Counted from the stretch's first letter, positions 30,673 to 40,350 are shown. The stretch is DNA of 64,000 bases from Trebonia sp963822615 (GCA_963822615.1 CAWGIM010000007.1:1-64000), one strand, 5' to 3'. The notes: generated by a model from the sequence alone, not told the origin. Program-made: numbers and translations.

Positions 30673-33517
30673 GTGCGGTCACTTCCCTGGGTGTCGTCGG
30701 CTGGTCTGCCTCCCGGGGGACGGTCCCGGTGCGTGGCTTCTCCACCGGGAGGGTGACCAGGAAGCTGGTGCCCCGGGCGGCCGGCTCCAGCTCCAGGCGG
30801 CCGCCGTGCGCCGCCACGATCCCGCTGGCGATGGACAGCCCGAGGCCCGCGCCTGAACCACGCCGCCGCGGCCGGATGGTGCCCGCCGCGAGCACGTCGT
30901 GCCAGCGCGGGTCGCGCTCGCCCGCCACTTCGGTCACCGCCCGGGCCAGCTCGGGCGGCAGCCCCTCGCCGTCGTCGGCGACCCGCACGGTCACCGCTCC
31001 CGGCCCCGCCTGGGCGGCGGTGACGGTCACCGCGGTGCCGGGCGGGTTGTGCCCCACCGCGTTGCCGATCAGGTTCACGAACACCTGCTCCAGCCGGTCG
31101 TGGTCGGCCCAGATGGCGGGCAGCCCGGGCGCGTCCGCCACCTTGACCTGGGCCGCGGCCGACGGCGGCAGCAGTGCCACGGCCGCCTCGAGCACCAGCG
31201 GGATGTCGCACCAGTCACTGTTCAGCCGCAGGATGCCCGACTCGATGGTGGAGAAGTCGAGCAGGTCGTTGACCAGCCGCCCGAGGCGGGCCGACTCGGT
31301 CGCGATGCGCGACAGGAACCGCTGCTGGTGGTCGGCGTCCCAGGTGACGTCCTGCTGCAGCAGGCTGGTCGCGTAGCCGGTGATCGCGGTGAGCGGGGTG
31401 CGCAGCTCGTGGCTGAGCCGGCGCAGGAACGTGCGCTGCAGCTCGCGCGACTGCCGCAGCGCCATCGTCTCCTGCTGCGCGAGCAGCGCCTGCTCCCGTT
31501 CCAGTGCCAGCCGCAGTGAGTTGGCGGCGTCCTCGAGCAGGTCGGTCGCGTCGTCCGGGATGGACTCTTCCCGGTCCGCGCCTTCCCGGTCCGCACCGGG
31601 CCGCCAGCCGGCCAGCAGCACGGTCCGGCCGTCGGGGCCGGCGAACGAGACCGACAGGTACCGCGGCCGGCCGGCCGGCGGGCCGCCCTCGGGTTGGCCC
31701 GGGCCGCCCGGGCCGGCCTGGCCGCCCCCGGTCCGCAGGGTGCCCGGGCTGAGCCGGGCCGGGCTGGCCGGGAAGGGGCCGGTGCAGGCGACCGCCAGCC
31801 CGTCCGGGTCACCGCGGCCGAGCATGGCCCGGGCGGTGGCGGCGGTGGCGGCCGGCAGCAGCCGGTCCAGGTCGTCAGCACCGTCAGCACCGTCCGCGCC
31901 GTCGGGCCCGGCCTGCCCGGCCAGCCCCCCGTGCCCGGCCAGCCCCCCGTGCCCGGTCAGCCCCCCGTGCCCGGTCAGTCCCGCCTGACCGGCCAGCGCC
32001 GCCTGCCCGGTCAGCTGGTGCGGATCGTCCAGGCGGTGCGGGCCCGGCGGCCAGGCACTGTCCGGGCCGGCGTAGCCGCGACCGGTCGCTATCCCGCCGG
32101 CCGCGGTCACCAGCGCCACCTCATCGGCGCCGAGGCCCTCCCGCAGCGTGTGCAGCGCGATGTGCAGCGCCGCCGCCACCGGGACCGGCCCGGCCAGCGT
32201 CTGCAGCATTTCCCTGATCGTCTCGAGCAGCCGGTTGCGCGCGGTTACCTGGTCAAGCAGCCGGTCGCGCTCCACCGCGCTGGCGGCGTACCCGGCGTAG
32301 ACCGCGGCCAGGTCCAGGTCGTCGCGCCGCGGCTTGCCCGGCACCGCCCGGAGCACGGTGATCACGCCCAGCAGGCCGCCCGGGCCGAGCACCGGAACCG
32401 ACCACGAGCTGGCGACCTTGGCCGGCCGGGCGAGGTCGCCGAAGACCTGCCAGGAGCCGGCGCCGGCGCGCAGGTTCTCCTCGATGACCGGCGCCTGCCG
32501 CTGCGCGGCCAGCCCGACCGGGCCGCCCGCGGGGCCGAGCGGCAGCCGCGCCCAGGCGGCCAGCAGCGTGCCCGGCACGCCAAGCGACGCCGCCCGCACC
32601 AGCTCGCCGTCCTCCACCAGGTGGATGGTGAGCCGCTCGCTGCCGATGGCCGCGCCGAGCGCGGACAAGATCAGCGACAGCGACGAGGACGGGTCGGACG
32701 AGACCAGCCGCCCGGCCAGCCCGTGCAGCCGGGCTAGCTGGCGGCGAGCCGAGGAGTCGACCGCCTGGCCGGAGACCAGCGCCACCACGTCGTCTGGGTG
32801 CACCTCGCTCGGGGCGACCTCGGTGACCACCTGGCCGTGCCGCAGCACCACGATCCGGTCGGCCAGCCGGAACATCAGCTCGGTGTCGTGACAGGACAGC
32901 AGGATCGTCGTTCCCCGCGCCCGCAACCGGGTGATCAGCCGCTCGACCAGCGCCGCCTCCTGCACCCCGAGTGCCGCCGTGGGCTCGTCGAGCAGCAGCA
33001 GCCGCGGGTCGTGCGCCATCGCCCGGGCGACCGCCACCATCTGCCGCTGGCCGCCGGACAGCATCCTGATCGGCCGGGTGGTGTCGCGCAGCGGGATCTC
33101 CAGCCGCTCCAGCAGCCGGGACGCGTCCCGGTGCAGCGCCACCTCGGAGAACAGGTGGCTGCGGCGCTCGTTGCCGAGCATCAGGTTGGCGGCGACGTCC
33201 AGGTTGTCGCTGAGCGCGAGGTCCTGCCAGACCACGCGGACCCCGAGCCGGGCGGCCGCGCCCGGGCCGGTCACCGGCTGGCCGCCGACCCGGATCGACC
33301 CCGCGGCCGGCGTCACGTCCCCGGCGACCGACCTGATCAGCGTGGTCTTGCCCGCCCCGTTCTCGCCCGCCAGCGCCACCACCTCGCCCGCCCGCAGCGT
33401 GAGGTGCACGCCCTCCAGCGCGGTGAGCGTTCCGAAGCGCACGGTGAGCGCGGACACCGCGAGCTCGGGCGTCCCGCCCGCCGCGCCGCGATCTGCCGTG
33501 CCAGTCACAGTCACCAT
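30665..33517 (-). CDS. ABC ATPase-GAF-histidine kinase fusion protein
   Basis: A 950-residue protein. Residues about 15-250 are a complete sugar-type ABC ATPase: Walker A GENGAGKTT near 51, signature LSGGQRQMVAVARAM, Walker B LLLLDEPTAALG and LSCHD switch. Residues about 290-440 and 460-520 look like two GAF-type sensor segments, separated from a third by a degenerate collagen-like run (GLTGHGGLAGHGGLAGQ). The C-terminal kinase has His703 in LSHELRTPLTAITGYA, an N box (NLIGNAVGHNPPG), and GDGEGLPP plus GSGAGLGLSIA ATP-binding motifs. No membrane helices are visible, so it should be cytoplasmic. It overlaps the response-regulator gene and lies upstream of a matching sugar ABC system. Start is ATG 33517; the longer frame upstream lacks support. 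I infer that it senses transporter state. Confidence 0.92.
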   Translation of the reverse strand: MVTVTGTADRGAAGGTPELAVSALTVRFGTLTALEGVHLTLRAGEVVALAGENGAGKTTLIRSVAGDVTPAAGSIRVGGQPVTGPGAAARLGVRVVWQDLALSDNLDVAANLMLGNERRSHLFSEVALHRDASRLLERLEIPLRDTTRPIRMLSGGQRQMVAVARAMAHDPRLLLLDEPTAALGVQEAALVERLITRLRARGTTILLSCHDTELMFRLADRIVVLRHGQVVTEVAPSEVHPDDVVALVSGQAVDSSARRQLARLHGLAGRLVSSDPSSSLSLILSALGAAIGSERLTIHLVEDGELVRAASLGVPGTLLAAWARLPLGPAGGPVGLAAQRQAPVIEENLRAGAGSWQVFGDLARPAKVASSWSVPVLGPGGLLGVITVLRAVPGKPRRDDLDLAAVYAGYAASAVERDRLLDQVTARNRLLETIREMLQTLAGPVPVAAALHIALHTLREGLGADEVALVTAAGGIATGRGYAGPDSAWPPGPHRLDDPHQLTGQAALAGQAGLTGHGGLTGHGGLAGHGGLAGQAGPDGADGADGADDLDRLLPAATAATARAMLGRGDPDGLAVACTGPFPASPARLSPGTLRTGGGQAGPGGPGQPEGGPPAGRPRYLSVSFAGPDGRTVLLAGWRPGADREGADREESIPDDATDLLEDAANSLRLALEREQALLAQQETMALRQSRELQRTFLRRLSHELRTPLTAITGYATSLLQQDVTWDADHQQRFLSRIATESARLGRLVNDLLDFSTIESGILRLNSDWCDIPLVLEAAVALLPPSAAAQVKVADAPGLPAIWADHDRLEQVFVNLIGNAVGHNPPGTAVTVTAAQAGPGAVTVRVADDGEGLPPELARAVTEVAGERDPRWHDVLAAGTIRPRRRGSGAGLGLSIASGIVAAHGGRLELEPAARGTSFLVTLPVEKPRTGTVPREADQPTTPREVTARE

Positions 33518-33654
33518 TGTTATCCAGGTTCCGGGGTGACCTGCCCATCCGCCCGGCGCGGGGCAGTGGGGGCGGCGGGGTGGGGTTAACCTAACCCCCG
33601 GTCGGTGGGCAGTCCCGGTGGCCCGGGCGGCGGGCATCGCCTAGCGTCACTGGT

Positions 33655-34908
33655 ATGTCGCTGCTACGCGGGCTGGTGTCGGCGCGCACCTGGCTCGCCT
33701 TCGTTCACCATGTGACCGGGCTGGTTCTCGGGGCCGTCTCGTTCGTCGTCGTCACGGCCGGCCTGGCGATCGGCTTCAGCCTGTTCCCGCTGGGGCTGGT
33801 CGGCCTGCCGGTCCTCGGCCTGACCACCCGGTTCGCAACCGGCCTGGCCTGGTTCGAGAGCCGCCGGTTCGCGCTGCTGACCGGGCGGGCGGTACCCGGC
33901 TGGCCGACCGGGTACCGCCGCTACCGCGCGCTGATCGTGCCCAGCTGGGCGGTCCTGGGCGCCCGCGCCACCTGGGCGGAGATTGGCTACGCGGCGCTGC
34001 GGCTGCCGGTGAGCGTGGCCACCTTCACCGTCACGGTCTGCGTGTGGGCGGCCGCCCTGGCCGGGCTGACCGCCCCGCTGTACGCGGGCTCGCTGCCCGG
34101 CGGGGCCCTGTCGGTCGGCGGAACTCCTTACCCGGGCACCGCGGGCGTGGCCATCGCGGCCGTGTGCGGCCTGGTGGCGCTGCTGGTGGCGGCGCCGCTG
34201 ACCCGCGGCCTGGCCGCCGCCGACGCCGCCCTCGCCCGCTGGCTGCTGGCACCGCCGCGCGGGGCGCAGCTGCGCGCCCGGGTGACCGAGCTCGAGGTGA
34301 GCAGGGAACGGGTGGTGGACGCGGCCGAGGCGGAGCGCAGGCGGATCGAGCGCGACCTGCACGACGGCGCCCAGCAGCGGCTGGTGGCGGTGGCGATGGA
34401 GCTCGGCCGGGCCAAGGCGAGGTTCGCCGACGACGTGGACGCCGCCGCCGCGCTGGTCGACCAGGCGCACCAGGAGGCCAAGGCGGCCCTGACCGAGCTG
34501 CGCGACCTGGTGCGCGGGGTGCACCCGCCGGTACTGACCGACCGCGGCCTCGACGCGGCCCTGTCCGGCCTGGCCACCCGCTGCCCGGTCCCGGTCAGCC
34601 TCCAGGTGACGGTGCCGTCCCGGCCGCGGCCCGCGGTGGAAGCGGTCGCCTACTTCACCGTGGCCGAGGCGCTCACCAACATCGCCAAGCACGCGCGGGC
34701 CACCCAGGCCAGCGTGGTGGTGGAGGGCGGCACCACCCCCGGCGCCCCGCTGCACATCGTGATCAGCGACGACGGGGTGGGCGGGGCCGACTCCGACGGC
34801 GCCGGGCTGTCCGGCCTGGCCGACCGGATCGCCGGGGTCGACGGCACGCTCGCGGTGGAGTCGCCGCCCGGCGGCCCCACCATCGTCTCGGCGGTGCTGC
34901 CGTGCTGA
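33655..34908 (+). CDS. NarL-type sensor histidine kinase with membrane sensor domain
   Basis: A 417-residue kinase. About four hydrophobic segments in residues 15-195 match the putative-sensor domain common in actinobacteria. The dimerisation/phosphoacceptor motif is ERRRIERDLHDGAQQRLVAVAMELG, with the phospho-His in DLHDG. The ATPase part shows EALTNIAKHA and SDDGVGGADSDGAGLSGLADR. It is divergent from the ABC-kinase gene across 137 bases and is followed by its LuxR-type regulator and a DUF4097-like gene, so the three form a unit. The signal is unknown. Confidence 0.93.
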   Translation: MSLLRGLVSARTWLAFVHHVTGLVLGAVSFVVVTAGLAIGFSLFPLGLVGLPVLGLTTRFATGLAWFESRRFALLTGRAVPGWPTGYRRYRALIVPSWAVLGARATWAEIGYAALRLPVSVATFTVTVCVWAAALAGLTAPLYAGSLPGGALSVGGTPYPGTAGVAIAAVCGLVALLVAAPLTRGLAAADAALARWLLAPPRGAQLRARVTELEVSRERVVDAAEAERRRIERDLHDGAQQRLVAVAMELGRAKARFADDVDAAAALVDQAHQEAKAALTELRDLVRGVHPPVLTDRGLDAALSGLATRCPVPVSLQVTVPSRPRPAVEAVAYFTVAEALTNIAKHARATQASVVVEGGTTPGAPLHIVISDDGVGGADSDGAGLSGLADRIAGVDGTLAVESPPGGPTIVSAVLPC

Positions 34909-34951
34909 CGGCCGGCCGCCCGGCTAGCGGTAGCGCCACCGCGAGGCCGTC

Positions 34952-35593
34952 ATGCGGGTAGCCATCGCCGAGGACTCGGTGCTGCTCCGCAAGGGGCTGA
35001 TTCTCCTCCTGGAGGAGGCGGGGCACCAGGTGGCGACGGCCGCGGGCGACGCCGAGGCGTTCTTGCGGGACGTGGCCCGGCACCAGCCGGACGCCTGCGT
35101 GGTGGACGTGCGGATGCCGCCGACGTTCACCGACGAGGGGCTCCGGGCGGCCCTGCTGGTCCGTGACCAGTGGCCGGACGTCGGCGTGCTGGTGCTGTCG
35201 CAGTGGGTCGAGGAGCGGTACGCCACCGAGCTGATCGCCGGGCGCCCGCAGGGCGTCGGCTACCTGCTGAAGGACCGGGTGGCGGACGTGGCTGAGTTCG
35301 TCGACGCGCTCGAGCGGGTCGCCGCGGGCGGCAGTGCCTTCGACCCCGAGGTGGTGGCCCAGTTGCTGGCCCGCAGCCGGCACCCGCTCGGTGACCTCAC
35401 CCCCCGCGAGCGCGAGGTGCTCGCGCTGATGGCCGAGGGCCGGTCCAACGCCGCCATCGCCGCGGCCCTGGTGGTCGGGGCGGGCGCGGTCGAGAAGCAC
35501 ATCAACAACATCTTCACCAAGCTCGGCCTGGCCCCGGCCGAGCGCGACCACCGCCGCGTCCTCGCGGTCCTCCGCTACCTGGGAACGAGCTGA
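34952..35593 (+). CDS. NarL/LuxR-type response regulator
   Basis: A 213-residue regulator. Receiver: acidic pair in IAEDS, phosphorylation Asp in CVVDVRMPP, and Lys in YLLKDRVAD. DNA-binding domain: LTPREREVLALMAEGRSNAAIAAALVV then VEKHINNIFTKLGL. It lies 43 bases after its kinase and six bases before the DUF4097-like gene, so all three are probably cotranscribed. Confidence 0.93.
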   Translation: MRVAIAEDSVLLRKGLILLLEEAGHQVATAAGDAEAFLRDVARHQPDACVVDVRMPPTFTDEGLRAALLVRDQWPDVGVLVLSQWVEERYATELIAGRPQGVGYLLKDRVADVAEFVDALERVAAGGSAFDPEVVAQLLARSRHPLGDLTPREREVLALMAEGRSNAAIAAALVVGAGAVEKHINNIFTKLGLAPAERDHRRVLAVLRYLGTS

Positions 35594-35598
35594 TCAGC

Positions 35599-36417
35599 AT
35601 GGCCGCGACAACTACCGGAGAAACCCGGACCGCGGGCGCCGGCGAGCGCCTGCCGCTCACCGCGGGCCGCCGGGCCGCCCTCGTCATCGGCGTCCCGGTC
35701 TGCCTGCTGCTGGTCGCCGCCCTCGGCCTCGACCTGGTGGCGATCTTCGGCCAGGGCACCTTCCCGGTCCGCTACACCGCCCCGGCTGCCGCCCGCTCGC
35801 TGACCGTGTCCACTCCCGGTGGTCAGGTGCTGGTCAACGGCACTGCCAGCGGCCAGGCCGAGGTGACTGGCACCGCCCGCTACAGCCTGGTCCGCTCCAA
35901 GGTGACCGCGGGCAGCAGCGCCGGAGCCGCCGCCGTCCGTTACCAGTGCGACTTCCCGGTCGGCGACTGCGAGTTCGATCCCACGGTCACCGCCCCGGCC
36001 GGCGTCCGCGTCACGGTCAGTACCGGCGGCGGCGGCGTTGGCCTGATCGGCACCGCCGGGCCGGTCACCGTGTCCACCGGGGGCGGAGACATCATCGCCA
36101 GTGCCACCAGCGGGCCGCTCAGCCTGAACTCGTCCGGTGGCAACATCACCGCGGGCGCCACCCGCTCGGCCGCCGTCACGGTGACCACCGGCGGCGGCGA
36201 CGTGTACCTCACCTTCACCCGCGTTCCGCGCGACGTCCGCGTCGATACCTCGGGCGGCAACATCACCGTCAACCTCCCCGCCAGCCCGGCCGGCTACCAC
36301 GTCACCACGCACACCGACGGCGGCAACGTGACCGACGCAGTCGAACAGGAAGACTCATCGCCCAACGTTGTCACCGCGATCACCGGCGGCGGCGACATTG
36401 ATATACGTCAGCAATAG
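35599..36417 (+). CDS. DUF4097-like beta-repeat membrane-anchored protein
   Basis: A 272-residue protein with one N-terminal transmembrane helix (ALVIGVPVCLLLVAALGLDL) and a C-terminal region of repeating beta-strand turns: VSTGGGGV, VSTGGGDI, NSSGGNI, VTTGGGDV, DTSGGNI, HTDGGNV and ITGGGDI. That pattern is the right-handed beta-helix style of DUF4097/adhesin-like proteins often found beside two-component systems. Most of it would lie outside the membrane. It starts six bases after the response regulator. Function is unknown; a sensing or envelope-stress partner of the kinase is possible. Confidence 0.85.
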   Translation: MAATTTGETRTAGAGERLPLTAGRRAALVIGVPVCLLLVAALGLDLVAIFGQGTFPVRYTAPAAARSLTVSTPGGQVLVNGTASGQAEVTGTARYSLVRSKVTAGSSAGAAAVRYQCDFPVGDCEFDPTVTAPAGVRVTVSTGGGGVGLIGTAGPVTVSTGGGDIIASATSGPLSLNSSGGNITAGATRSAAVTVTTGGGDVYLTFTRVPRDVRVDTSGGNITVNLPASPAGYHVTTHTDGGNVTDAVEQEDSSPNVVTAITGGGDIDIRQQ

Positions 36418-36546
36418 CGATAAATGCGGAAATCAAAAGAATTTGACCGACGTGAATTAATGGTCGCCGCGGTAATACCCAGGTAGCGGGGAGCGGTAAC
36501 GCTGCCTATCCTCATCGCGGGCTTCGCATTAACCGGGAGGGCGGCG

Positions 36547-37251
36547 GTGGCGGGCGAAAACGCTCAGGCGGCCGGCGTGGACGCCTGCCCGGCGGGCTGG
36601 GTAGCGGTCGTGCTCGGAGCGCCGGGGAGCGCCCCGGGAGGCTCGCTGGCGGTCGCGGTGACGGTCGCGGCCGCGCTTGACGGCCTGCCGCTGACCGGGG
36701 TCACCGGCATCGACATGCCGCTCGGCTTGCTGGCCAGCGGCTGGCGGGACGCCGACTTGCTCGCCCGGCGGGCCCTGGGCCGCCGGGGCTCGACCGTGTT
36801 CGCGATCCCGCCCCGGCCCGCCCTGGAAGCGCTGTCCTACCCCGCGGCTAACCAGGCCTGCCGCCAGCTAACCGGCCAGGGCCTGTCGGTCCAGGCCTAC
36901 GGCCTGCGCCGGAAGATCGCCGAGGCCGGCCAGTACCGCCGCCGCGCCCAGGCAGCGGGTTCCGCCGTCCGGCTGTACGAGGTTCACCCGGAACTGTCTT
37001 TCGCCGCCCTGGCGGGCGCTCCGCTGGCCGACAGCAAGCACACCCCGGCCGGCCGCGCCGCCCGCCGCGACTTGCTGCGCCAGGCCGGCATCACGCTGCC
37101 CGCCACGGTGGCCGGCGCCGCCGAGCACGACCTGCTGGACGCCGCCGCCGTCGCCTGGTCGGCCCGCCGCATCGCCGCCGGGCAGGCCGTGGTGCTCGCC
37201 AACCCGGCCCAGCGAGCCGACGACGGCACCGAAATCGCCGTCCGCTACTAA
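36547..37251 (+). CDS. DUF429 family protein
   Basis: A 234-residue protein with the DUF429 marks: AAGVDACPAGWVAVVL at the N-terminus (RNase H-like first strand), TGIDMPLGLL, and YEVHPELSFAALAG, then HDLLDAAAVAWSARR. The family has an RNase H-like fold and is predicted to be a nuclease, but no function is established. It starts at a GTG and is followed by a converging aminotransferase gene after 194 bases of direct-repeat-rich spacer. Confidence 0.85.
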   Translation: MAGENAQAAGVDACPAGWVAVVLGAPGSAPGGSLAVAVTVAAALDGLPLTGVTGIDMPLGLLASGWRDADLLARRALGRRGSTVFAIPPRPALEALSYPAANQACRQLTGQGLSVQAYGLRRKIAEAGQYRRRAQAAGSAVRLYEVHPELSFAALAGAPLADSKHTPAGRAARRDLLRQAGITLPATVAGAAEHDLLDAAAVAWSARRIAAGQAVVLANPAQRADDGTEIAVRY

Positions 37252-37316
37252 CTCGCCCCCACGGGTCCCCAGTGCCCCAAGGGTCCCAGTGCCCCTAGAG
37301 TCCCCAGTGCCCCTAT

Positions 37317-37341
37317 GGATAACAGCAAGAAGCGCGGAGCG
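37317..37341 (+). repeat. Dispersed repeat with GATAACAGCAAGAAG core, copy 1
   Basis: The core GATAACAGCAAGAAG with following GCGCGGAGCG occurs here and at 60227-60250. Shorter copies lie at 40307-40321 and 60289-60305. In all cases it is between or at the very end of genes. I do not know this element. Confidence 0.7.
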
Positions 37342-37445
37342 CAGCCGCCGGGCCGGGCGGGAGCCACTCGGGCCGGGTGCGCGAGGTGCGCGAGGTGCGC
37401 AGGCAGAGGCGGCCGCACCCGTTCAGGAGACTGGTGGAGAGCGGG

Positions 37446-38798
37446 TCAGCGGGACGCGAACGCGCTCTCCAGGATGTCGAGGCCCTCTTCAAGCAGCTCC
37501 TCGCCGATGACCAGCGGCGGCAGGAAGCGGAGCACGTTGCCGAACGTGCCGCAGGTGAGCACGACCAGGCCGTGGGCGTGGCAGTAGGCGGCGACGGCGG
37601 CGGCGGTGGCCGGGTCCGGCTCGAGCGTGCCCGGGCGGGTCAGCTCGACCGCGACCATCGCGCCGCGGCCGCGCACGTCCGCGATCACCGGGTAGCTCTC
37701 GGCCAGCTTGCGCAGCCGGGGGAGCATGATGTCGCCGATGCGGCGCGCCCGCGCCGCCAGGTCCTGCTGCTCCATGACGGCGAGCGCGCCGAGCGCGGCC
37801 GCGCAGGCGACCGGGTTGCCGCCGTAGGTGCCGCCAAGGCCGCCGGGGTGCACCGCGTCCATGATCTCGGCCCGGCCGGTCACCGCCGCCAGCGGCAGCC
37901 CGCCGGCGATGCCCTTGGCCGTCGTCACCAGGTCGGGGACGACGCCTTCGTGATCGCAGGCGAACCAGTCGCCGGTGCGGCAGAAGCCGGTCTGGATCTC
38001 ATCGGCGATGAACACGATGCCGTGCTCGCGGCAGTATTCGGCCAGCCCGGGCAGGAAGCCGTCGGGGGGCACGATGAAGCCGCCCTCGCCCTGCACCGGC
38101 TCGATGATGACGGCGGCCACGTTGGACTCGCCGACCTGCGCGTGGATCAGCGACTTGACCACGCTCAGGGCCTCCGCCCGGCACGCCTCGGGGCCGTCCG
38201 GCCAGCGCAGCGGGTAGGCCATCGGCACCCGGTAGACCTCGGACGCGAACGGGCCGAAGCCCTGCTTGTACGGCATGTTCTTCGCGGTCAGGGCCATCGT
38301 CAGGTTGGTCCGGCCGTGGTAGGCGTGGTCGAACGCGACCACCGCCTGGCGGCCGGTGTAGTGCCGGGCGATCTTGACCGCGTTCTCCACCGCCTCGGCG
38401 CCGGAGTTGAACAGCGCCGAGCGCTTGTCGTGACGGCCGGGGGTGCGGCGGGCGAGTTCCTCGCAGACCTCCACGTACCCCTCGTACGGCGTGATCATGA
38501 AGCAGGTGTGGGTGAACTGGGCAACCTGCGCCCGCACCCGCTCGGCCACCTCCGGTGCCGCGTTGCCGACCGAGGTGACCGCGATGCCCGAGCCGAAGTC
38601 GATCAGCGCGTTGCCGTCCGCGTCGAGCAGGATGCCGCCGCCGGCCGCGGTGACGAACACCGGCAGCAGGGTCGACACGCCCCGCGCGACGGTGCCGTTG
38701 CGGCGCTCGAGCAGCGCCCGCGAGGCTGGTCCCGGTATCTCGGTGACGAGGTTGCGGCGCTGCGGCAGTGCCGGGCCGCCAGCGGGTAGCGCGGTCAT
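37446..38798 (-). CDS. gabT: 4-aminobutyrate-type class III aminotransferase
   Basis: A 450-residue PLP enzyme of the GabT group. It has the PLP-Lys in TTAKGIAGGLPLAAVTGR, VFIADEIQTGFCRTGDW, SALFNSGAEAVENAVKIA, and AFDHAYHGRTNLTMALT, all typical of GABA or related omega-aminotransferases (transferring the amino group to 2-oxoglutarate). ATG 38798 is preferred; the frame continues upstream over the divergent pcaB gene but that part is not protein-like. No succinate-semialdehyde dehydrogenase is adjacent, so the substrate may be another omega-amine. Confidence 0.9.
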   Translation of the reverse strand: MTALPAGGPALPQRRNLVTEIPGPASRALLERRNGTVARGVSTLLPVFVTAAGGGILLDADGNALIDFGSGIAVTSVGNAAPEVAERVRAQVAQFTHTCFMITPYEGYVEVCEELARRTPGRHDKRSALFNSGAEAVENAVKIARHYTGRQAVVAFDHAYHGRTNLTMALTAKNMPYKQGFGPFASEVYRVPMAYPLRWPDGPEACRAEALSVVKSLIHAQVGESNVAAVIIEPVQGEGGFIVPPDGFLPGLAEYCREHGIVFIADEIQTGFCRTGDWFACDHEGVVPDLVTTAKGIAGGLPLAAVTGRAEIMDAVHPGGLGGTYGGNPVACAAALGALAVMEQQDLAARARRIGDIMLPRLRKLAESYPVIADVRGRGAMVAVELTRPGTLEPDPATAAAVAAYCHAHGLVVLTCGTFGNVLRFLPPLVIGEELLEEGLDILESAFASR

Positions 38799-38853
38799 AG
38801 TCGGACGATAACATCCGGGCATGCCTGACCAGAATGGCGGATCATCAACGACG

Positions 38854-40311
38854 ATGAATGTGACTAGCGGGCCGGCCACGCCCGGCCTGTTCGACGCGGT
38901 GTTCGCCCGCGAGCCCGCCACCGGGGGGACGGGCGCGCCGCGGGCCTGGTCGCGGGCGACCAGGCCTGGCTGCGGTCGCTGCTGGCGGCCGAGGCCGGCG
39001 CTGGCCCGCGCCGCCGAGCGGGCCGGGCTTGTCCCGGCCGGGGCGGGCGCCGCGGTGACCCGGGCGGCCGACCCGGCCCAGTTCGGCCCGGCCGAGCTGG
39101 CCGAGCTGGCCCGGGCCACCATGCTGACCGGCAACCCGGTCCCCGGCCTGGCCCGGGTGCTTGCCCGCAAGGTGGCGGGCGTCGACCCGGCGGCGCGTGC
39201 CCGCCGTGCACTTCGGGGCGACCAGCCAGGACATCATGGACACGGCGGCGATGCTGCTGGCGCGGGACGCGCTCGGCGCGGTCGCGGCCGACCTGACCGC
39301 CGCCGCCGACGCCGCGGCCGGGCTCGCGGCCAGCGCACCGGCGCACCCTGATGCTCGGACGGACGCTGCTGCAGCAGGCCGTTCCGGTTACCTTCGGGCT
39401 GGTCGCGGCGGGCTGGCTGACCGGGCTGGACAGCGCGGTGGACGGGCTTGGGCTGGTCCGCGACACCCGGCTGGCAGTGCAGTACGGCGGGGCCGCGGGC
39501 ACCCTGGCTTCGCTCGGCCCCGACGGCGCCCGGGTCAGGTCGCTGATGGCGGGGGAACTCGGCCTGGCCGACCCGCCGCTGCCGTGGCACACCGAACGGC
39601 TGCGGGTCATCGACGTCGCCGTCGCCGCCGCCCGCGGCTGCGCGGCGCTGTCCAAGGTCGCCCGCGATGTCACCCTGCTCACGCAGACCGAGGTGGGTGA
39701 GGTCGCGGAGGGCGGCGGGTCGGGTGGGCCGGGTGGGCCGGCGTGGGGACGGAACTGCCCCGCGCCGGGGCGGCTCGTCGGCCATGCCGAACAAGAGCAA
39801 CCCGGTCGCCGCCGTCGCCATCCTCGGCTGCGCCAGGCAGGCACCGGGACTGCTGGCCACCCTGGTCGCCTGCGCGGAGCAGGAGTACCAGCGCGCGGCG
39901 GGCGCCTGGCACGCCGAGTGGCAGCCGTACAGCCAGCTGCTGCGGCTGGCCGTCTCGGCCGCCGCCTGGGCCCGTGAGCTGCTGTCCAACCTCCAGGTGG
40001 ACCACGCGCGGATGGCCGCCAACCTGGCCGGGGCGGGCGGCCTGCCGCTGGCCGAGCGGGTCACCGCGCTGCTGGGCGACTCGCTCGGCCCGGCCCGGGC
40101 GCATGACCTGGTGGCGGCGGCCGCCGCCCGGTCGGCCGCGTCCGGCGTCCCGTTCCGTGACGCGCTGCTGGCCAGCCCCGAGATCGAGGACCGGCTGTCC
40201 CGGGCCGGCATCGGGTCGGCCCAGCTCGAGGAGGCGCTCGACCCGGCCGGCTACCTGGGCGCGGCCGACGACTTCATCGACGCCGCGCTCAGCGCGCACC
40301 AGGCAAGATAA
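38854..40311 (+). pseudogene. pcaB: 3-carboxy-cis,cis-muconate cycloisomerase, broken by frameshifts
   Basis: The coding signal changes frame five times but reads as one fumarase/aspartase-superfamily protein: PGLFDAVFAREPATG; then GDQAWLRSLLAAEAG; then LARAAERAGLVPAG; then VHFGATSQDIMDTAAM; then TLMLGRTLLQQAVPVTFG; then GGSSAMPNKSNPVAAVAILG, the signature loop. Approximate breaks are at 38920 (a lost base) and 39000, 39190, 39330 and 39765 (each one extra base). ATSQDIMDTA and the start of pcaC 40 bases later identify it as PcaB, which converts 3-carboxymuconate to 4-carboxymuconolactone. The ends of several ORF fragments give the false impression of short separate genes. ATG 38854 or 38821 may be the start. 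Either a real pseudogene or a poor-quality patch of assembly. Confidence 0.82.
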
Positions 40312-40321
40312 CAGCAAGAAG
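40307..40321 (+). repeat. Dispersed repeat core, copy 2 (overlaps pcaB stop)
   Basis: GATAACAGCAAGAAG; the TAA inside it is the pcaB stop codon. The GCGCGGAGCG extension of copies 1 and 3 is absent. Confidence 0.65.
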
Positions 40322-40350
40322 AGTCCGAACGGAGGCGGGGTGCTCACACC

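Noticed and set aside
38821..39977. Several separate short genes across the pcaB region.
   Set aside because: Their pieces line up in order along a single PcaB protein, so they are one gene with frame breaks.
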